64,000 nucleotides of DNA from Oleidesulfovibrio alaskensis DSM 16109 (GCF_000482745.1 NZ_KI519494.1:315334-379333), one strand, 5' to 3'; positions 43,644 through 51,992 are shown, counted from the stretch's first letter. Notes: generated by a model not told the origin, from the letters alone. A program made the numbers and translations.

Positions 43644-44891
43644 TTAATGGTCGCAGGTGTTTGCTCCGGCAGTCAGCGAGCCCTGCATCCATGCGCTGAC
43701 CACCTCATGGGGCGAGCCGCCGCTGATGCCGGTAACCACGTTGATGCCCTGTCCGGTGAACAGTGACTGGGCGCGGGCGCCCATGCCGCCGGCCAGCACC
43801 ACGTTGACGCCCTGTTCGGCAAGAAAACGCGGCAGTACGCCCGGTTCGTGCGGGGGCGGGGTGATGTTTTCGGTACCCAGCACGGTTTTTGCCGTGGTGT
43901 CAGCCGTAACAATGGCAAACTGTTCGCAGTGGCCGAAATGCTGGCACAGGCTGCCGTTGGCCAGCGGCAGAGCCACCTTTACGGTGCCTTCGGCCTGCGG
44001 TGCCGGCACTGCGCCTTCGCGTTCATGCAGGGTGCCCGCGTGCGCCAGCAGCGGTTTGACAATGCGGCCTATGGCCTCGGCCACGGGATTTTCGGGCTGT
44101 GCCTGCACAAATACCAGACCCTTGTCGCCGCAGCGGCTCATAAGAGATGTGGCAGGCACAGCCCCCAGGAACGGAACATTGGTTTCTTTTGCCAGCGCTT
44201 CGCCGCCCCCCTGCCCGAACAGCGGTTCCACATGGTCGCACTGCGGGCAGGCAAAGCCGCTCATATTTTCGACAACACCGGCAATGGGGTTGCCCAGCTC
44301 GCGGCAGAAGCCGATGGAGCGGCGCACGTCGTCCACGGCCACCGCCTGCGGGGTGGTCACAATAACGGCGCGGGCGTCGGTGCCCAGCAGCTGCAGCACG
44401 CTCAGCGGTTCGTCGCCGGTGCCGGGAGGGCAGTCGACAACCAGAAAGTCGAGATCGCCCCACGCAACTTCTGAAAGCATCTGTTTGATGAAGCCCATTT
44501 TGACGGGGCCGCGCCAGATGACAGCCTGCTGCGGGTCGGGAATCATGAAGCCCACAGACATGACGGACAGGTTGGCGTTCCACGGCACGGGCAGCAGCGA
44601 GCGTTCTTCCATGCGAATTTCGGCTTTATCCAGACCGAGCAGACGCGGAATGCTGGGGCCGTGTACGTCCACGTCCAGCAGGCCCACCTTCTGACCGGCC
44701 AGAGCCAGCGAGACGGCAATGTTTGCGGCAATGGTGCTTTTGCCCACGCCGCCCTTGCCGGACATGACCACAACTTTGTTGCGGATGCGCGACACCGAGC
44801 TTTCCAGCCTCAGATCTTCAGGCGATTTGTTTTCATGGCATCCGCCGGAGGAGCAGTTTCCACCGGCGGAGCAACCGCAAGATTCACTCAT
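43644..44891 (-). CDS. Mrp-ORP: Mrp/NBP35 P-loop ATPase fused to a dinitrogenase-cofactor-like (ORP) domain
   Basis: 415 residues from ATG 44891 with AAGGAGA. The N-terminus is Cys-rich (CGCSAGGNC, GGCHENK). A Mrp-type ATPase follows: MSGKGGVGKST, DVDVHGPSIPRLLG, a CPQCD motif near residue 215. The last 110 residues are a NifX/NifB-like domain (KVALPLANGSLCQHFGHCEQF), the same fold as the separate orange protein gene at 47.2 kb. In D. vulgaris the equivalent fusion belongs to the ORP complex that has been linked to cell division and metal-cluster handling. Last gene of the cluster. Confidence 0.9.
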   Translation of the reverse strand: MSESCGCSAGGNCSSGGCHENKSPEDLRLESSVSRIRNKVVVMSGKGGVGKSTIAANIAVSLALAGQKVGLLDVDVHGPSIPRLLGLDKAEIRMEERSLLPVPWNANLSVMSVGFMIPDPQQAVIWRGPVKMGFIKQMLSEVAWGDLDFLVVDCPPGTGDEPLSVLQLLGTDARAVIVTTPQAVAVDDVRRSIGFCRELGNPIAGVVENMSGFACPQCDHVEPLFGQGGGEALAKETNVPFLGAVPATSLMSRCGDKGLVFVQAQPENPVAEAIGRIVKPLLAHAGTLHEREGAVPAPQAEGTVKVALPLANGSLCQHFGHCEQFAIVTADTTAKTVLGTENITPPPHEPGVLPRFLAEQGVNVVLAGGMGARAQSLFTGQGINVVTGISGGSPHEVVSAWMQGSLTAGANTCDH

Positions 44892-44930
44892 GGGTTTCTC
44901 CTTGGAGTAATGAATACGCAAGCCGGATGT

Positions 44931-45857
44931 CTAGCCCGCCACCCGCTGCATGACGGGGATGTGCGTCTCTGCGCGGGGGGCCGGATTTTCAAGCATATCC
45001 AGCATGGTTGTCCACAGATTTTCAAACACCGGCCGCCATCGGTCGGGGTCGGTTTCGGTTATGCTTCTGCCCTGCAGCTGCGCCTGCGTCACGGCGGTGT
45101 CGTAGGGCAGTTCGGCCAGTACGGGCACTTTGTGTTCCAGACAGAAAGCCCGTACCTCATCGGCCGTTTGCCGGTGCACGTCGCTTTTGTTGAGCACGCA
45201 GGCGCATGGAAGCGAAAAATGCCGCGCAAGCTGCACCGCGCGTTCAAGATCGTGCAGTGCCGAAACAGAAGGTTCCGTCACCAGCAGGGCCATGTCGGCA
45301 TTGCTCATGCAGGCAATGACCGGACATCCTATGCCGGGAGGTCCGTCGGTCAGCAGTACCTGAGCGCCTTCCTTGTGCGCCATGGCGGCGGATTCGCGGC
45401 GTACGGTGGTGACCAGTTTGCCGGAATTTTCCTGCCCGATACCCAGTGCCGCGTGCACCATGACCCCGTGCCGCGTGTCCGAAACGAACCACTGCCCGCA
45501 TTTGCGGTCGTTCATGGTGACCGCCTGCGCGGGGCAGACGTGCAGGCATACCGCACAGCCTTCGCAGAATTCGGGCCGTATCTGCCATTTGCCGTCGGCT
45601 GCCACCGTTACGGCATCAAAGCGGCAGTGGTCGGCGCACGACCCGCAGCCGATGCACAGCAGAGGGTCAACGGAAGCCAGCTGTCCGGCATAAAAATCGA
45701 CAGTGCGCCGCACTTCGGGCTGCAGAATCAGATGCAGGTCTGCGGCGTCCACATCGCAGTCGGCCAGTACTTTGACCGGCCCGGTGGCGGCCAGCGCCGC
45801 GGTGACGGATGTTTTTCCTGTGCCGCCCTTGCCGCTGATGACTATTATTTCCTTCAT
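44931..45857 (-). CDS. MinD-type ATPase with ferredoxin insert (ORP complex, ATPase 1)
   Basis: 308 residues. A P-loop (ISGKGGTGKTS) begins the protein and a MinD/ParA-like fold continues (ADCDVDAADL, LLTDGPPGIGCP). Inserted at about 65-115 are two ferredoxin-type motifs, CIGCGSCADHC and CEGCAVCLHVCP. The start overlaps the stop of the next upstream ATPase gene (4 nt). It probably pairs with that ATPase, coupling nucleotide hydrolysis to cluster transfer. Close to the ATPases reported in the ORP operons of D. vulgaris. Confidence 0.88.
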   Translation of the reverse strand: MKEIIVISGKGGTGKTSVTAALAATGPVKVLADCDVDAADLHLILQPEVRRTVDFYAGQLASVDPLLCIGCGSCADHCRFDAVTVAADGKWQIRPEFCEGCAVCLHVCPAQAVTMNDRKCGQWFVSDTRHGVMVHAALGIGQENSGKLVTTVRRESAAMAHKEGAQVLLTDGPPGIGCPVIACMSNADMALLVTEPSVSALHDLERAVQLARHFSLPCACVLNKSDVHRQTADEVRAFCLEHKVPVLAELPYDTAVTQAQLQGRSITETDPDRWRPVFENLWTTMLDMLENPAPRAETHIPVMQRVAG

Positions 45858-46789
45858 GCGGTCTTCTCCTGTCCGTGCTGCGCCGCGTTGTGTGCATGCC
45901 GCAGCACGGTATGCAGCAGTCTGTCAAAGCAGCCTGTCATGCCGTCCACGGCATCAATGAGCAGCCTGCCCGAAGAAACAGCCTGTGCCGCCTGTGGCGA
46001 GTGAGGTACGGTGCCCAGCAGGGGAATGCGGTGCCTGTCCAGATATTCGCGCACGCGGCCGTCGCCCATGCCGTCGCGGTTTATGACCACGCCGAAGGGT
46101 CTGCCGAGCGTGTGCAGCGTTTCCACCGCAAGGCGCAGGTCGTGCAGTCCGAAAGGCGTCGGTTCGGTCACCAGCACGCTGTAGTCGGCGTTTTCCACGG
46201 TGGATATCATGGGGCAGGATGTGCCGGGAGGGCTGTCCCAGAAAGTGAGTCCGTTGGGGGTGCCGGCAGAAACGGCGTGGGCCTGCTGCTTTACTTCGCG
46301 TATGAGCGGCGGTGCCATGGCTTCTGAAATTCTCATTCTGCCGGAAACCAGCGTAAGGGCGGCCGCACCGGCGGAGGCACCGGCGGGTACGGGCAGCTGC
46401 GGTGTGCGTATTTCCACGGTGCCCACGGGGCGTGTGGTTTCCGTGATGGCGCCGGAAGGGCATATCATCATGCACAGCCCGCAACCGTGACACAGTTCTG
46501 AAAAGGCCATGACACCCTTCATCCATGTAAGAGCCTTGAACCGGCACTCTTCGACACACTTGCGGCAGCTGTCGCCAAGGCATTTGGCCTTGTCCACGGC
46601 GGGTACCGGCAGCGAATGCGTCAGTGTCATCACAGGTTCGCCCGGCATGAAAAGGTGAGCGTTGGGTTCTTCCACATCGCAGTCGGCCAGAACCGTGGGG
46701 TGACCGCTGCGGGCGGCGTGCACGGCCAGATTGACCGCAAGGGTTGTCTTGCCGGTGCCGCCTTTGCCGCTGGCTATGGCGATATGCAT
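45854..46789 (-). CDS. MinD-type ATPase with ferredoxin insert (ORP complex, ATPase 2)
   Basis: 311 residues from the ATG at 46789 (MHIAIASGKGGTGKTT), chosen because GAGGAAA lies 6-7 nt upstream; a second ATG 15 nt upstream is possible but weaker. It has ADCDVEEPNAHL, a cysteine-rich insert (CLGDSCRKCVEECR, CHGCGLCMMICP) and DSPPGTSCP. It is a paralogue of the next gene, with which it overlaps by 4 nt. Together they look like a heterodimeric Fe-S ATPase. A possible second sigma-54 promoter lies at 46910-46923. Confidence 0.88.
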   Translation of the reverse strand: MHIAIASGKGGTGKTTLAVNLAVHAARSGHPTVLADCDVEEPNAHLFMPGEPVMTLTHSLPVPAVDKAKCLGDSCRKCVEECRFKALTWMKGVMAFSELCHGCGLCMMICPSGAITETTRPVGTVEIRTPQLPVPAGASAGAAALTLVSGRMRISEAMAPPLIREVKQQAHAVSAGTPNGLTFWDSPPGTSCPMISTVENADYSVLVTEPTPFGLHDLRLAVETLHTLGRPFGVVINRDGMGDGRVREYLDRHRIPLLGTVPHSPQAAQAVSSGRLLIDAVDGMTGCFDRLLHTVLRHAHNAAQHGQEKTA

Positions 46790-46909
46790 ACTTTTCCTCG
46801 TCATGGCCCCGCCGGCGGAAATGCGGGGCCGTATTGTGTCTGATGTGCGGAACGGCTTCATGGCTGTTCCGTGTGTTTCATTCCGGCATGCGGCATGCGC
46901 CGGATGTCC

Positions 46910-46923
46910 GCCGGTGTCGTGCC
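46910..46923 (-). promoter_or_regulatory. Weak internal sigma-54 promoter candidate in the ORP cluster
   Basis: The minus strand reads GGCACGACACCGGC: a perfect -24 GGCACG and a GC at the right spacing (10 nt) but with CG in place of the usual TT before it. It would drive the two ATPase genes. Confidence 0.3.
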
Positions 46924-46926
46924 GGT

Positions 46927-47196
46927 TCAGCCTGCATCGTAAAATGGCGGCTGGCGGCGTTGCATGCTTCCCTGTGCAGAACGGTTCTGCCTGCCGTATC
47001 CGTTGCGGCACATGCCGCCGCGGCCGTTGCCGGCAAAACGCCCTCTGCCGTATCCCATGCCGCATCCTGTGCCGCCGGCACCCCGGCAGCCGGGCTGCAA
47101 CGGGGCGGCTGTTTCCTGCTGCATGCCGTCCTGAGCGTACAGACCTCTGCGGCCCATACCGCGGCCCATGCCGCGTGCGTCAATGATGGTTGTCAT
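46927..47196 (-). CDS. Small Gly/Arg-rich protein of the ORP cluster (DUF5320-like)
   Basis: 89 residues from ATG 47196 with a perfect AAGGAGGT site. The sequence is dominated by G, R and M with cysteines (GCRGAGGTGCGMGYGRG, GMCRNGYG). Such proteins are frequently encoded beside NifX/ORP and Mrp-type genes in anaerobes. I cannot assign a function; a metal-handling or scaffold role is only suggested by the company it keeps. Located 34 nt after the ORP gene. Confidence 0.75.
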   Translation of the reverse strand: MTTIIDARGMGRGMGRRGLYAQDGMQQETAAPLQPGCRGAGGTGCGMGYGRGRFAGNGRGGMCRNGYGRQNRSAQGSMQRRQPPFYDAG

Positions 47197-47230
47197 GATG
47201 ACCTCCTTGCGGCGGCCGTGCGACCGCCGG

Positions 47231-47590
47231 TTACCAGTGGCCCTGTTTGTCGGCCTGATCGGCGGGGCGGAGCATACCCTGCCGGAAAGCCTCCAGAGCA
47301 TCATGCACGGTGGGGCTGTCGGTCAGGTACACCGCCACGTTGCCCTGCTGCAGAGCCTGAAATGCCTTGGGGCCCACATGGCCGGTGATGACAGCCGAAG
47401 CTCCGGCATCGGCCACGTTCATGGCGGCCTGAATGCCTGCTCCCTGCGGGGCGTTCAGATTCTGGGTGTTGTCCTTGTAGCTGAACTGTCCGGTTTCGCT
47501 GTTAAACAGCACAAACCCTGCGGCTCTGCCGAAACGGGGATCCAGTCCGCTTTCCGGAGACTGTCCGGAAGCGCTGATGGCAATGATCAT
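47231..47590 (-). CDS. Orange protein (ORP), NifX/dinitrogenase-cofactor-like
   Basis: 119 residues, a single NifX/NafY-like domain: MIIAISASGQSPESGLDPRFGRAAGF, then NAPQGAGIQAAMNVADAGASAVITG. Known: the D. gigas orange protein binds a Mo-Cu sulfide cluster, and homologues in D. vulgaris form a complex with Mrp-type ATPases. The cluster ligation is not by conserved cysteines, consistent with this sequence, which has none. The start overlaps the preceding gene by 4 nt. Confidence 0.9.
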   Translation of the reverse strand: MIIAISASGQSPESGLDPRFGRAAGFVLFNSETGQFSYKDNTQNLNAPQGAGIQAAMNVADAGASAVITGHVGPKAFQALQQGNVAVYLTDSPTVHDALEAFRQGMLRPADQADKQGHW

Positions 47591-48039
47591 GTGGTGCTCC
47601 TTTTTACGGTTTGTTTTGTCTGCCCCTGTCTGGCGCGGCAGCGCGGCTGCTGGATGCGCGGGCAGCCGGGCATGATGTGCGGCCCTAGATTGTCATGCAT
47701 CCATGCGCGTATGATGTCCTGCACGCCGCCGCACAGCCACGGCACAACGATGATGCCAGCCTGCGAAAGCTGCCTGCGGTGACAGCCGCATATGCCTCCG
47801 CACAGCAGGTGGGTAACATCTGCCCCGGCCAGAATGGAGGCACGTTGGAGCATGTCCTGCGCGGGCAATGGAAGCATTCCGGCCGGAGTGCAGATGTCAC
47901 CTTGAGGGAGGAACAGGGCACACTCGGGTGCCGATTCGAACAATGCGGCCAGACGGGGGCCATATACAGCGAGTGCAATCATAACCAGTACGGGCGCATA
48001 GGGCTGCAGCGTCATTGCCGCAGGTGCTGGCGCCTGCAC
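47587..48039 (-). CDS. Conserved protein, first gene of the ORP transcription unit
   Basis: Up to 150 residues. The core (VLVMIALAVYGPRLAALFESA) resembles NifX-fold neighbours of ORP genes, with a CGGICGCHRR motif near residue 80 (Cys, His) and a basic tail. Of the possible starts, GTG at 48039 lies at or upstream of the predicted transcription start near 48036, so ATG 48015 (MTLQPYAP) or the internal MIALAVYG at about 47982 is more likely; none has a good ribosome site. Function unknown. It is translationally coupled to ORP. Confidence 0.7.
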   Translation of the reverse strand: MQAPAPAAMTLQPYAPVLVMIALAVYGPRLAALFESAPECALFLPQGDICTPAGMLPLPAQDMLQRASILAGADVTHLLCGGICGCHRRQLSQAGIIVVPWLCGGVQDIIRAWMHDNLGPHIMPGCPRIQQPRCRARQGQTKQTVKRSTT

Positions 48040-48047
48040 TGTATTAG

Positions 48048-48062
48048 GCAGGAATGATGCCG
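48048..48062 (-). promoter_or_regulatory. Sigma-54 promoter of the ORP cluster
   Basis: The minus strand reads CGGCATCATTCCTGC: -24 GGCAT and -12 CTGC with 10 nt between GG and GC. Start predicted near 48036. Confidence 0.5.
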
Positions 48063-48065
48063 ACT

Positions 48066-48086
48066 TGTTATAGTTGTTTTATAACA
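48066..48086. promoter_or_regulatory. Palindrome upstream of the ORP promoter (TGTTATA-N7-TATAACA)
   Basis: A perfect 7-bp inverted repeat, 4 nt upstream of the -24 element. Next to it, in the direction of the regulator gene, are two more self-complementary stretches (48127-48143 and 48150-48164). Confidence 0.5.
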
Positions 48087-48189
48087 GCAGCTTGTGTGTT
48101 TGTGTGGAAGGCGGCAGCAGATTTTCGGGCGCGAAACGCGCCCTGTGATGGCGTATAATACGCCCCATGCGGAGCGCTTCAGGCGCGTT

Positions 48190-49674
48190 TTACGCCTTGT
48201 CAGGCTGGTTCAGAATGCGGCGCAGCGTGTCTTTGCTGATATCAAGGTCGCGGCAGGCGGCCATGCGCCGTCCTCCGTGCCGTGCCAGCGCCTGCAGCAC
48301 AGCCTGCTTTTTTATGTCCCGCATGGTCATGGTCCGGTCAGCGGCGTTCTGCGGTGTAAGCGCCTCCTGCGGGACGGATGGCGGGAAGGCCGCATGCCGG
48401 TGCGCGCCGTTTACACTGTCGGGAGCGGATGCAGCGGGGGGCAGCGAGCTTGTCGTGCCGGGGGTACGCGGGGCGGGGTGTGCCGCGCTGTCAGGCCCGA
48501 TACCGCCCGAAGCCGCGGTGCCGTGCTGCAGGTAATCAGGCAGGTGCTCCATCTGGATGAATCCGGAGGAGCAGAGAATGAATGCGTATTCGATAATGTT
48601 TTCCAGCTCGCGTACGTTGCCGGAAAATTCGTGCCGCATGAGGGTGGCCAGAACGTCTTCGGACAGTCCCTGAACCTGTTTGTTCTGCAGGGTATTGAAC
48701 CGCTGCACGAAATGGGCGGCCAGAAGGGGGATATCGCTGCGCCGTTCACGCAGGGCGGGCAGTTCCATGCGCACTACATTCAGCCTGAAATACAGGTCAC
48801 GCCGGAAGCCGCCCTGTTCAACAAGTTGTTCCATATTGCTGTTGGTGGCGGCGATTATGCGAACGTCGGCTTCTTCCGGTGCAATGCCCCCCAGAGGATC
48901 AAATTTTTTCTCCTGCAGCACGCGCAGCAGTTTTGCCTGCAGCGGCAGAGGCATGTCTCCTATTTCATCCAGAAAAAGCGTTCCGCCGTGTGCCAGCGCC
49001 AGCCTGCCGGGTTTGTCCTTGCGCGCATCGGTAAATGCGCCTTTTTTGTAGCCGAACAGTTCAGATTCGAGCAACGCCGGAGGCAGTGCCGCGCAGTTTA
49101 CCGCAATGAAGGGCTGCTGTGCCCGTTCGCTGTGGTTGTGCAGTGCGCGGGCGAACAGTTCTTTGCCGGTGCCGGATTCTCCGGTCAGCAGCACGCTGCT
49201 GCCGCTGCGTGCCACGGGGGGCAGAATGGCAAAAATCCGCGAAAGTGCCGGACTTTTGCCTACTATGTCCTCAATGCCGTACTGGCTCTGCATTTCCTTG
49301 CGCAGCAGAGTCACTTCAGAAAGATCGCGGAATGTTTCTACCCCGCCGATAAGTTCTCCCTGCGGGTCGCGCAGCGGGGCGGCACTGATGGATATGGGCA
49401 CACGGGTACCGTCGCTGCGGACGATGAAAATGGACTTGCCCGACACGTTGACATTGCGGTGCATGCAGGCATCAAGCGCACATTGCCCGTCGCACAGGCT
49501 GGAGCGCAGAACTTCCCAGCATTTACGGCCCACGGCCTCCTGCGCGCGGATACCGGTTATGGATTCCGCTGCGGAATTGAAAAAAGTGATGTTCCACTGA
49601 AGATCAACCGTGAAAACACCGTCCGCAATGGACTGCATGATGGTTTCGCACGGTATGGTGAGCGGGGCGGTCAC
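48190..49674 (-). CDS. PAS-sigma-54-dependent Fis-family regulator of the ORP cluster
   Basis: 494 residues from a GTG at 49674 with AAGGA upstream. An N-terminal PAS domain (about 15-125) holds a cysteine cluster (Cys52, 61, 65, 70), followed by an AAA+ domain (Walker A GESGTGKE at 165-172, GAFTDA at 212-217 instead of GAFTGA), a Pro/Ala/Ser-rich linker and a Fis helix-turn-helix (HGGRRMAACRDLDISKDTL). GAFTDA variants occur in other PAS-containing members of the family. In D. vulgaris a regulator in this position activates two divergent ORP operons; here all genes run one way. The Cys cluster suggests redox or metal sensing, an inference. Confidence 0.9.
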   Translation of the reverse strand: MTAPLTIPCETIMQSIADGVFTVDLQWNITFFNSAAESITGIRAQEAVGRKCWEVLRSSLCDGQCALDACMHRNVNVSGKSIFIVRSDGTRVPISISAAPLRDPQGELIGGVETFRDLSEVTLLRKEMQSQYGIEDIVGKSPALSRIFAILPPVARSGSSVLLTGESGTGKELFARALHNHSERAQQPFIAVNCAALPPALLESELFGYKKGAFTDARKDKPGRLALAHGGTLFLDEIGDMPLPLQAKLLRVLQEKKFDPLGGIAPEEADVRIIAATNSNMEQLVEQGGFRRDLYFRLNVVRMELPALRERRSDIPLLAAHFVQRFNTLQNKQVQGLSEDVLATLMRHEFSGNVRELENIIEYAFILCSSGFIQMEHLPDYLQHGTAASGGIGPDSAAHPAPRTPGTTSSLPPAASAPDSVNGAHRHAAFPPSVPQEALTPQNAADRTMTMRDIKKQAVLQALARHGGRRMAACRDLDISKDTLRRILNQPDKA

Positions 49675-50006
49675 GGGTATGGTCCTTGGCCGGTGCGGCG
49701 GTATGAAGTCAGCGATTGCTGACAATGGTACGCCAACTGTGCGCGGGGGTAAAGTGGCTGCGCAGCCTGCACGCTGACAGCCCGTGACGGTGCGTGCTGT
49801 CTGCCTGCACGCAAGGGCGGTGCAGGCCGACACATGATCTGAACGTGCGTGTGATGCGCTGATGCGGTGGCGCCGGCGGTGCGGGCAGGCTAAGGGCTGG
49901 CGTTTGAGAGACGAGACCCCGCCTCCGGGCCTTCTGTTATCTGGCGGCCTGCACGGCCTGCAGATGCGGTACCGGAGGCTGCGGGGCTTTGAGGTAAAAA
50001 AGTAAA
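49675..50006. other. Intergenic region without recognised features
   Basis: 332 nt between the roo terminator and the ORP regulator gene. No gene, palindrome or promoter that I trust is visible. Short GC-rich complementary stretches are scattered but unconvincing. Confidence 0.5.
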
Positions 50007-50034
50007 GAAAAACGCCCCTGCAGGGCAGGGGCGT
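50007..50034 (-). terminator. Intrinsic terminator after roo
   Basis: On the minus strand a 10-bp stem (ACGCCCCTGC with its complement) and 3-nt loop are followed by five T residues. Confidence 0.9.
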
Positions 50035-50044
50035 CAGGGCCGGT

Positions 50045-51250
50045 CTAGGCTTCGCACTTGGCCTTGAGCGCCTGAGCGACTGCCTTGCCAAGATTGTAGC
50101 ATTCTTCATACGTTTCGTGCTTGGGCACATGTTTGCACTTCACGCCTTCAGCGGGCACTTCAAAGCCCATGTCTTCCAGCCATCCGGTGATGTTTTTGAC
50201 GGATTCACCGGACCAGCCGAACGAACCGAACGCTGCGGCCACCTTGTTCTGCGGACGCAGCCCTTTCATGTAGGTGAGCATTTTTGCCACGTTGGGCATA
50301 ATGCCGTTGTTGTGGGTGGGCGAGCCGACAATTACGGCGCCGCAGTCTGCCAGTTCTGTCATCACGGCGCTGTGGTGGTTGGCCTTCAGCCACATCAGGC
50401 GGGCAGGCACTCCTTCGGCTTCCAGCCCGTCGGCAATGGCGCGGGCCATTTTCTCGGTGGAATGCCACATGGTGTCAAATACGATTACAGCCCGTTTGCG
50501 GGGCTTCTGCTGGGCAAAGCTGCGGTACGAGTCCAGTGCATACTGCACGTCTTCGCCGCGGAAAATAAGACCGTGGTCGGGGGCCAGCATGTCTATGTCC
50601 AGCTTCAGTTCGGCCAGCAGGTCCAGTGTCTTGATGACAATGGGCGAGAAAGGCAGCACGATGTTGTGGTAATATTCCTTCATGGCATGGGCCAGATGGG
50701 CACGGTCGATTTCATCGGCGAACCGTTCGGTGCAGGCTATGTTCTGGCCGAAGGCGTCGTTGCAGATGAGCAGCTTGTCCTGCGGAATGTAGGACACCAT
50801 GGAATCAGGCCAGTGCAGCATGCGGGTTTCCACAAACTGGATGTCACGCTTGCCGATATTGATGGAATCGCCTGTTTTAACCACTTCCACGGGCCAGCCG
50901 GTGGTGTCGAAGTGCGCTTCCATGGAACGTTTGCCCATGGGCGAGCAGTAAATTTTTTCGGGCTTGCAGCGTTCGATGAGTTCGGGCAGGCAACCGGCAT
51001 GGTCGGGCTCAAGGTGGTTGCAGACAATGTAGTCTATCTTTTCCAGCTCGGTCACCTGAGACAGGCGGCACAGCATGGTGGGCAGAAAGCCTTCTTTCAC
51101 GTTGTCGAAAAGAACGGTTTTTTCGTCTTTAACCACGTAGGCATTGTATGTGGTGCCCTGCGGCGACAGCGAATATCCGTGAAAGTCGCGGCTGTCGTAA
51201 TCCACCGCGCCTACCCAGAACACGTCCTTTTTTATTTCCAGTGCTTTCAT
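50045..51250 (-). CDS. roo: Rubredoxin:oxygen oxidoreductase (flavodiiron protein)
   Basis: 401 residues from ATG 51250 with AGGAC upstream. The di-iron ligands His79, Glu81, Asp83 and His84 are in HLEPDH, with further ligands in LHWPDS, NDAFGQN and PDHGLIF, matching D. gigas ROO. A flavodoxin domain follows from about residue 250 (VIVFDTMWHSTEK, GSPTHNNG). It reduces oxygen to water, or NO, with electrons from rubredoxin encoded just upstream. Confidence 0.97.
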   Translation of the reverse strand: MKALEIKKDVFWVGAVDYDSRDFHGYSLSPQGTTYNAYVVKDEKTVLFDNVKEGFLPTMLCRLSQVTELEKIDYIVCNHLEPDHAGCLPELIERCKPEKIYCSPMGKRSMEAHFDTTGWPVEVVKTGDSINIGKRDIQFVETRMLHWPDSMVSYIPQDKLLICNDAFGQNIACTERFADEIDRAHLAHAMKEYYHNIVLPFSPIVIKTLDLLAELKLDIDMLAPDHGLIFRGEDVQYALDSYRSFAQQKPRKRAVIVFDTMWHSTEKMARAIADGLEAEGVPARLMWLKANHHSAVMTELADCGAVIVGSPTHNNGIMPNVAKMLTYMKGLRPQNKVAAAFGSFGWSGESVKNITGWLEDMGFEVPAEGVKCKHVPKHETYEECYNLGKAVAQALKAKCEA

Positions 51251-51377
51251 TGTTTCGTCCTGTGTATGTGTTTTGCTGCTGATAATGCGTGCAGCTTGCA
51301 TAATTTCCTGAGGCCGTCATAAAAAAAAAAGGCAGCACGGGCAAGGGCGCTGCGGCGTTCTGCTATGCGGGAGGCCG

Positions 51378-51411
51378 TAAAACGCCCCTCCCGCCGTATG
51401 CGGGAGGGGCG
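51378..51411 (-). terminator. Terminator-like hairpin between rub and roo
   Basis: A perfect 12-bp stem (51383-51394 with 51400-51411) with a 5-nt loop is followed on the minus strand by TTTT. About 25 nt further on (51322-51331) ten T residues follow a shorter GC stem. Confidence 0.7.
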
Positions 51412-51421
51412 CAAAAGAACC

Positions 51422-51580
51422 TTATGCAGGTTCGAATTCGCTTTTGGGCGCGCCACACACGGGGCACAGCCAGTCAGAAGGAACATCTTCCCATGCGGTG
51501 CCGGGAGCTACGCCGTTGTCGGGATCGCCTTCGGCGGGGTCGTATTCGTAGCCGCAGATGTTGCAAACGTATTTCTGCAT
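51422..51580 (-). CDS. rub: Rubredoxin
   Basis: 52 residues, the standard rubredoxin size. The four iron-binding cysteines are Cys6 and Cys9 (CNICGYEYDP) and Cys39 and Cys42 (CPVCGAPK). It transfers electrons to ROO and to desulfoferrodoxin. The ATG is 31 nt after the rbo stop, in one operon. A terminator-like hairpin separates it from roo. Confidence 0.98.
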   Translation of the reverse strand: MQKYVCNICGYEYDPAEGDPDNGVAPGTAWEDVPSDWLCPVCGAPKSEFEPA

Positions 51581-51611
51581 TGTTCTCATCCTTTACACGT
51601 GTTGAGTGGTA

Positions 51612-51992
51612 TTACAGTTCGGTTTTCCAGTGGCCGTGCAGGTTGCAGTACTCGCGTGCGGTCACTTTGTCAGCCTTGATACAGAATTCGGCTTCGGGGG
51701 TTTCGCCGGGGTTCAGGAATTTGGTGTAGCTGCGGCCGTCGGCGATCAGCTCTATCCACTGAATCCAGTGCTTGTCTGTCATGGGATGCTCGACGGCGCC
51801 CACTTTCACAAGGAAGCCGTTCGCGGTCTTTTCAATGACGGGGACGTGCTTTTCCTTGGCGGCGTCAACGGTGCCTTCCACCTGCAGTTCCATTTCTTCG
51901 CCACAGCAGACCAGCGGTGCGCCGCCGCCTGCCATAACTTCAACCATGTTGCCGCAGTGATTGCACTTGTAGATTTCGAGCATGTTAGGCAT
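51612..51992 (-). CDS. rbo: Desulfoferrodoxin (superoxide reductase)
   Basis: 126 residues, two-domain class. Centre I cysteines are Cys10, Cys13, Cys29 and Cys30; centre II ligands are His49, His69, His75, Cys116 and His119, with the catalytic Glu47 and Lys48 (KEKHVP) present. Both centres are therefore intact. It reduces superoxide to peroxide using electrons from rubredoxin. A GGGAGG site supports the start. First gene of rbo-rub-(roo). Confidence 0.98.
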
